9,665 nt of DNA from PALSA-1355 sp035496575 (GTDB lineage: Bacteria > Planctomycetota > Planctomycetia > Pirellulales > PALSA-1355): positions 1-9,665 of the forward strand of contig DATJEN010000316.1 in NCBI GenBank assembly GCA_035496575.1, read 5' to 3'. How positions within the stretch are numbered: the first letter of the stretch is position 1; each line of letters opens with the position of its first letter. Below, piece by piece: positions 5,262 to 9,665 of this stretch. The translations under genes were made by a program, and so were the position numbers. The notes below the pieces were generated by a model that saw nothing but the letters and a program-made list of their open reading frames with translations, did no database searches and was not told the origin of the DNA.

Positions 5262-6485
5262 ATGGCAGCCCAGGCAATGCAGCGCGAAGCAGCTTTCAAG
5301 CCCGAGTCCAGCGCAGACGGCCGGCCCGTTGTGCACGCCGAGGTCGCGGGGCATGGCTTCACGTTATTCGAAGAGTCGCCGCCGCTCATGCAGGCGATGG
5401 TCGACGACATCCGCCAGGCGCACGAGCGCGTGTGGATGGAGACCTACATCTTCGCCGATGACGCGGCCGGACGAGCTATCGCCGACGCACTGGCCGACCG
5501 CGCGCGTGCGGGTGTGGACGTGCGATTGATGATCGATGCTTGGGGAAGTTTCAGCACGCCGCGGGCACTGCTCAACCGCCTGCGCGAGGCCGGCGTGCAG
5601 CTCCATTTTTTTCATGCCTTCGGCCAGGCGCTGCCCGGTCCACGCTGGCTGCGTTTGATGAATCAGCGCAACCATCGCAAGTTGCTGGTGATTGATGACA
5701 ACATCGCCTACTTCGGCGGCATGAACATCGTTGATCAGAGCGGCATTCATTCCAAGGCGGAAGCCCGCCAACGGCACTTGCCGGCGTCGGCCGGTTGGCG
5801 CGACGTTCATGTGCGGATGGTGGGGCCATGCCAGGCGCAAGTCGCCGAAATCTGTGAGCGGCTGTGGAATCGCGTCCATCACGAGCACCGCAAAAAGGCG
5901 CCGCGCTGGCCGCTCGAGGAAATGTTGCGCGCCGACCACGATTCGATCTTCTTTTTCGACTCGCGCCCCAGCCTCAAGAATCGTCGCCCGCACCGGGTGC
6001 TTGTGCCGCTATTGAAGCAAGCCCGCCGCGAAATCATCGTGTCGATGGCCTACTTCATTCCGGTCGGACGGGTGTTGCGCGAGCTGATTCGGGCTCGCCG
6101 CCGGGGCGTGCGCGTGAAAGTCATTGTCCCGCAACAAAGTGACGTGAAGATCGTGGAGTGGGCCACGCGACACTTCTACGAATACTTGCTAAAGCGCGGC
6201 ATTCACATCTACGAGCGGCGCGACCGCATGTTGCACAGCAAGGCCATGGTGATCGACGGCCGCTGGTCCGTCGTCGGGTCTTGCAATCTCGACCCGCGCA
6301 GCTTGCGCATGAACCTGGAGTTTCTGGCCGTGATCCATTCGCCGCAAATGGCCGCCGCGCTCAAGCGGGTTTGTTACGAAGAAATCTGCGCAAGCGAGCG
6401 CGTGCGGCTGGCCCACATCCGCAAACATTCCCGCTGGCAGCGGATGCTCAATCGGCTGGCGTGGGCCATGCGCGACTGGCTGTAG
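5262..6485 (+). CDS. clsB: Phospholipase D-like cardiolipin synthase, ClsB type
   Basis: A 407-residue enzyme of the phospholipase D superfamily, most like ClsB-type cardiolipin synthases that transfer phosphatidyl groups between phospholipids at the inner membrane. Both catalytic HxKxxxxD motifs are intact: H138-K140-D145 within NHRKLLVIDDNIAYFGGMN, and H325-K327-D332 within LHSKAMVIDGRWSVVGSCN, each followed by the expected Gly/Ser-x-x-Asn segment. METYIFADD (59-67) and MAYFIPVGRVLRELIRAR (262-279) are typical of the family. No N-terminal membrane helices are present, unlike ClsA, and the length is close to that of E. coli ClsB. The C-terminus is basic and amphipathic (RKHSRWQRMLNRLAWAM), which may bind membrane. 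In-frame GTG (5253) and ATG (5277) are alternative starts. The substrate is inferred; another PLD-type phosphatidyltransferase is possible. Confidence 0.9.
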   Translation: MAAQAMQREAAFKPESSADGRPVVHAEVAGHGFTLFEESPPLMQAMVDDIRQAHERVWMETYIFADDAAGRAIADALADRARAGVDVRLMIDAWGSFSTPRALLNRLREAGVQLHFFHAFGQALPGPRWLRLMNQRNHRKLLVIDDNIAYFGGMNIVDQSGIHSKAEARQRHLPASAGWRDVHVRMVGPCQAQVAEICERLWNRVHHEHRKKAPRWPLEEMLRADHDSIFFFDSRPSLKNRRPHRVLVPLLKQARREIIVSMAYFIPVGRVLRELIRARRRGVRVKVIVPQQSDVKIVEWATRHFYEYLLKRGIHIYERRDRMLHSKAMVIDGRWSVVGSCNLDPRSLRMNLEFLAVIHSPQMAAALKRVCYEEICASERVRLAHIRKHSRWQRMLNRLAWAMRDWL

Positions 6486-6496
6486 CGGGGAATTCT

Positions 6497-6913
6497 TCAG
6501 GCGGCTTCTTCCTCATAGAGCTCGAAGGCCTGCCACACCTCGGGCGGAATCTTGCACGGCGCTCCGCTTGCGAAGCTGATAAACGCCCACTGCGTTTCGG
6601 CACGCGCAAGCAACTGACCGTCGCGTTCGATGCGGTATCGGCGCGTCGATCCCACGCGCTTCATGCCGGCCACCCAAGTCCGCACGACGATCTTCTGGCC
6701 AGCATAGGCCGGCTGCAAATAGCGAATCTCGTGCGAGCGCACCACCCAGCCCGCGCCAAGCTGCTCATAGCGCTCGGGCGGCCAACCTTGTGCGGCCGAG
6801 TGCGCGAGCGCCGCGCGTTGCATCCAGGCCAGGTAGCACAAGTTGTTGACGTGCCCCAGCCGATCGATCTCTTCGGGCCCGACAGTCAACAGATGTTCGT
6901 AAACGGCTGGCAT
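6497..6913 (-). CDS. Hotdog-fold acyl-CoA thioesterase (4HBT/YbgC-FadM type)
   Basis: A 138-residue cytoplasmic protein of the hotdog thioesterase superfamily, which hydrolyses acyl-CoA or acyl-ACP thioesters. The N-terminal catalytic segment VGPEEIDRLGHVNNLCYLAW fits the usual pattern D-x-x-GHVNN-x-x-Y, with the Asp of IDRLGH as the likely catalytic acid. The central strand HEIRYLQPAYAGQKIVVRTW and the later GSTRRYRIERDGQLLARAET and WAFISFASGAPCKIPPEV complete the fold. The start at 6913 (MPAVYEH) was chosen because AAGGAAGGAG lies seven bases upstream; an in-frame ATG at 6940 would add nine residues and place this site inside the gene. It begins 52 bases downstream of the cytochrome gene on the same strand, so the two may be co-transcribed. 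Its 3' end faces the PLD gene with 11 bases between. Substrate chain length is not readable. Confidence 0.9.
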   Translation of the reverse strand: MPAVYEHLLTVGPEEIDRLGHVNNLCYLAWMQRAALAHSAAQGWPPERYEQLGAGWVVRSHEIRYLQPAYAGQKIVVRTWVAGMKRVGSTRRYRIERDGQLLARAETQWAFISFASGAPCKIPPEVWQAFELYEEEAA

Positions 6914-6920
6914 CAAAAGG

Positions 6921-6930
6921 CTCCTTCCTT
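6921..6930 (-). promoter_or_regulatory. Shine-Dalgarno site deciding the thioesterase start
   Basis: AAGGAAGGAG on the minus strand, seven bases before the ATG at 6913. This is an unusually good match and argues against the upstream ATG at 6940. Confidence 0.65.
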
Positions 6931-6965
6931 CGCGGTGCATCGCTGGTTCCAGGCTAACGTTCGCG

Positions 6966-9665
6966 CTACGGCGCTTGAGGGTGGGGGCTCATCAGGTAGG
7001 CCAGCAAGTCACCGAGCTCGGCGGGCGTTTTGACCAGCCCGGTCGGCATGGGCGAGACGGGCTGCAGTTTGCGGGCTTCGATGGTGGACTTTGCAACCTC
7101 TTGCCGCGCGGCCGACGGCAGCAACAACACGAGTTTGTTTTCGTCTTCGTGAACCGCCAGGCCGGAGACGGTTTTGCCGTCATCGAGCGCGAGCGTGGTC
7201 GTGCCGAACACGTCGGCGACTTGCTTGCTAGGCAGCAGAACGGATTCGACGACGTGAGTCAGCGTGAAGCGGCGCGCCGCATCGGCCAACGAGGGGCCGC
7301 CTCCGCCGCGCTGGTTCGGCAAGATGGCGTGGCACTTCGCGCACCCCAACCCCGCGGCGCCAAACAAGCGCCGGCCGCGCTCGGCGTCGCCACCTGCCAG
7401 CGCCGCGCGCCAATCAACCGTCAAGAACTCCTCGGGCACACGGGCATCGGCGCTGAGCTGCGCGGAGCGCAGACGATCTGCCAGGTTCGACGCAGCCAGC
7501 TTTTCAGGCAGGCGCACCGCCAGCGATTCTCTCGACCGCAGTTCGATGTGCACATCGGCCCCTTGGCTTTCGTGGACCAGGCGCAGCAGAACGTCGTTGC
7601 TGCCGGGCTCGAGCGAAATCAGAAACGGCGCTCGGGCGATCGGTTGTCCATTGTTCCAGCAGCGCACCTGGTTTGCTCCCGCAATACGCAACAAGGCCGG
7701 CTGAGGCTCGAGCGTCTGCACGCGAAAATACAAATAACTCGATTCGCCGTCTTTGGCCGCGGTTCCATCGAGATTGATGCCGTTTGCGCTTCCCGCGGTT
7801 CGCCACGTGAGGGTTCTCTTTCCGCTTTGCACTTGCTCGGCGAGGTCGATCGGTCCTTTTTCCGGCGCGTGCACTGTTTGCAAGTCCGAACCTGAGTCGC
7901 CCAACGGGCCGAACATCCAGACTTCGGCCACCTGCATACCGGGCCTGCTTTCCAGGCGTTCGAGCGTTCGCTTCCGCCGCGACGCCACGACTTTGTCGTT
8001 GGCTTGCTCGTCATTGAGCAGCCACAGGAAATAGCCGGCCTGATACTGCACGCGATCGTCTGGATCGTCGAGCATGGCCAGGAGCGCGGCGAAGAGCTCG
8101 CGAGAGGTGGGGTCGTTCCGCTTAAGCTTCCAAAGATCGGCCGTCGTGAAGCTGCCGGTGCGGCCAAGCTTCTTCAGATCAACGCTTGCATCGGCATAGT
8201 TGATTGTAAACAGCGCGTTCGTCGATTCGTATTTGAGCGGAAGCTCGTCCGGCAGCGGTTGATCCACGGGTGGAATCGTGAGCCGAAATCCGGCCGCCAA
8301 TACGCCAACCAGCCGATCGCGCGCGTCCGTCGATTTCAGCAGACGCGACAGCTCCGACGAGTTCGCTCGATTGGCCAGCACGAAGGCGCTGGTCTGCCGC
8401 AGCAACGGGTCCTCGCTTCTGGCCGGACCGGTATAGAACGGCTTCGGCAGCGAGCCGGATCCTCGAAGCAGAGTGGCCACGCCGGCATGCTGGACGTGCG
8501 CATCCTTATCGTCCAGGGCTAGTTCGATCGCGGTTTCACGTGCCCCGAGCTGGTCGAATTCGCACAGCGCCCGCACCGCTTGCAGCCGCACGTCGACATC
8601 TGCGTGCCTGGTTAAACCAACAACGGGATCACGGGCCGCCGATTTGCCGCTGGCAGCCGCGATCCAGGGCAGGTGCAACATCGCCACGTCGTTCGGGCCG
8701 GTCTTCGCAATTCGCGCGATAGCCTCACTCAACAGCGGCTCACCGCGTCGCAAGATTTCCGCGTGCGCCTGCTGTCGCCGCCACGTGCTTGACGCACTCA
8801 ATTCGTTCCACAGCCGCTCGGGCGAAACTCTTGTCGCGTCGTATGGCTCGAAGGCCGCAGCGGACGAAGCCGCGCGGCTGCTGATCATCACGATTTCGCT
8901 CGGATACTTGGGAGACCACTCATTGGCCGCCATGTACGACAGCGCGGCGAACACGCGCCCACCGCCGCCGACCGCGACTCCAACCGGCCGGACGATGTCA
9001 TCGCACGCGATGAGCGGAATCTCACGGCCCGAGAAGGTCGCGCCGCGCTTCGCGAGTTTGTAGCCATCGACTTTGCGCTGGCCCCACCGCGCGACGAGCA
9101 GGCTATCGCGATAGCCGTCCCCCAATCCCGGCTCATCGAAGTACGCCTGGCCGACGGGCGCTTCGCGGCCCATCCCGCCATTCACGACGTCCAGCAGGTC
9201 GGACCGCTCGGGCGACATGTCGGCGATCCAGCCGCGAGGCCAGAAAAAGTTTGCTCCCGCGGTCACGTGCAGCAGTCGAGCGGGCGAGTAGCGATCGGCG
9301 ATCGACTCGTGGTCATTGTCGTTTGAAAACAACTGCCAGCGGCGGTCAAAGGCAATTCCAACCGCGCCGCGCGTACCGCCGGCCACGCTACGGAAGCGCG
9401 TGCCGTCAGGGCGACAACGAAAAAACCCGCCCACGCCGGTGTAGGGATATTTCGCTCCATCGGGTCCGTAAACTGTCCAATGTCCCCAGTGATCGGGCCG
9501 GTTTGCAAAATCACCATAGTTCAACAGCGGATCGCCGGACGAAAAGTACAGATCTCCTTCCGGGCCCCAAGCCAGCCCATGCCAGGTGACGTGCAGATCG
9601 ACCGGCGTTCCCCACAGCAATCGTTTCGGTACGAGGTTCGCGCGGGCAATCCGGCCATCCGGCAC
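6966..9665 (-). CDS. PVC-type membrane-bound dehydrogenase / HEAT / cytochrome c protein, 5' end missing
   Basis: At least 899 residues of a large, probably exported protein of the class common in Planctomycetota and Verrucomicrobiota: an N-terminal beta-propeller dehydrogenase-like domain, a HEAT-like helical region and a C-terminal haem-binding domain. The frame is open at the right edge. A GTG there is unlikely to be the true start because the propeller has already begun (WHGLAWGPEGDLYFSSGDP, GGFFRCRPDGTRF, GIAFDRRWQLFSNDNDHES). Helical repeats cover about residues 290-560, followed by a beta-rich insert (about 640-715, starting near GESSYLYFRVQTL). The haem site CAKCH is at residues 775-779 (7343-7329) and the later MPTGL Met (residue 873) is a plausible distal ligand. 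The stop is TAG at 6966-6968. Such proteins are thought to oxidise sugars or alcohols in the periplasm and pass electrons to cytochrome partners; the substrate is unknown. The missing 5' part should carry the signal peptide. Confidence 0.92.
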   Translation of the reverse strand: MPDGRIARANLVPKRLLWGTPVDLHVTWHGLAWGPEGDLYFSSGDPLLNYGDFANRPDHWGHWTVYGPDGAKYPYTGVGGFFRCRPDGTRFRSVAGGTRGAVGIAFDRRWQLFSNDNDHESIADRYSPARLLHVTAGANFFWPRGWIADMSPERSDLLDVVNGGMGREAPVGQAYFDEPGLGDGYRDSLLVARWGQRKVDGYKLAKRGATFSGREIPLIACDDIVRPVGVAVGGGGRVFAALSYMAANEWSPKYPSEIVMISSRAASSAAAFEPYDATRVSPERLWNELSASSTWRRQQAHAEILRRGEPLLSEAIARIAKTGPNDVAMLHLPWIAAASGKSAARDPVVGLTRHADVDVRLQAVRALCEFDQLGARETAIELALDDKDAHVQHAGVATLLRGSGSLPKPFYTGPARSEDPLLRQTSAFVLANRANSSELSRLLKSTDARDRLVGVLAAGFRLTIPPVDQPLPDELPLKYESTNALFTINYADASVDLKKLGRTGSFTTADLWKLKRNDPTSRELFAALLAMLDDPDDRVQYQAGYFLWLLNDEQANDKVVASRRKRTLERLESRPGMQVAEVWMFGPLGDSGSDLQTVHAPEKGPIDLAEQVQSGKRTLTWRTAGSANGINLDGTAAKDGESSYLYFRVQTLEPQPALLRIAGANQVRCWNNGQPIARAPFLISLEPGSNDVLLRLVHESQGADVHIELRSRESLAVRLPEKLAASNLADRLRSAQLSADARVPEEFLTVDWRAALAGGDAERGRRLFGAAGLGCAKCHAILPNQRGGGGPSLADAARRFTLTHVVESVLLPSKQVADVFGTTTLALDDGKTVSGLAVHEDENKLVLLLPSAARQEVAKSTIEARKLQPVSPMPTGLVKTPAELGDLLAYLMSPHPQAP

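Noticed and set aside
6158..7033. 291-codon plus-strand open frame across the PLD and thioesterase genes
   Set aside because: It overlaps two genes with clear catalytic motifs and has no recognisable motifs of its own.
6975..7895. 306-codon plus-strand open frame
   Set aside because: It lies opposite the haem-binding part of the cytochrome gene, has no domain pattern and a Gln/Arg-rich composition typical of antisense frames.
1..9665. CRISPR array, IS element ends or phage cluster
   Set aside because: No regularly spaced repeats, no transposase reading frame and no phage structural genes are visible on either strand.

Overview
The window most likely comes from a planctomycete, probably of the Pirellulales type. 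The main evidence is the large minus-strand gene at the right end. It combines a beta-propeller, a HEAT-like helical region and a C-terminal CxxCH haem site, an architecture typical of Planctomycetota and Verrucomicrobiota. A secreted 3-keto-disaccharide hydrolase (DUF1080) protein, two small lineage-type hypothetical proteins and a short CACTGGC/GCCAGTG hairpin fit the same origin. Family names were assigned by reading motifs; no database search was possible.

Layout. Positions 1-962 (minus) hold a sigma-54 activator cut by the left window edge. It has a complete AAA+ domain and a Fis-type helix-turn-helix but no N-terminal sensory domain. Positions 963-2270 contain no intact gene. On the minus strand this stretch carries two tandem relics (stops at 1574 and 1937) of the same short peptide tail, which I associate with the C-termini of planctomycete tyrosine integrases, plus a tRNA-3'-end-like segment and an 8-bp inverted repeat. 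It reads as the scar of old integration events. Positions 2271-2855 (plus) encode a DUF1990/UPF0548 protein and 3071-3280 (plus) a small acidic protein with a strong Shine-Dalgarno sequence. A perfect hairpin at 3332-3348 lies between that gene and the convergent gene at 3392-3856 (minus), which encodes a Gly/acidic, disordered protein.

Positions 4060-4299 (plus, a 79-residue protein) and 4321-5052 (plus, the secreted DUF1080 protein) are 21 bases apart and look co-transcribed. Positions 5262-6485 (plus) encode a two-HKD phospholipase D enzyme resembling cardiolipin synthase ClsB. It runs convergently, 11 bases apart, into a minus-strand pair: a hotdog acyl-CoA thioesterase (6497-6913) and, upstream of it, the partial membrane-bound-dehydrogenase/cytochrome c protein (6966-9665).

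The genes do not form one evident pathway. They are mostly housekeeping or accessory functions: transcription control, carbohydrate breakdown, membrane lipid synthesis, thioester hydrolysis and periplasmic oxidation. I see no CRISPR array, rRNA, complete tRNA, intact transposase or convincing new multi-gene system. The most unusual parts are the twin integrase-tail relics and the small proteins of unknown function.
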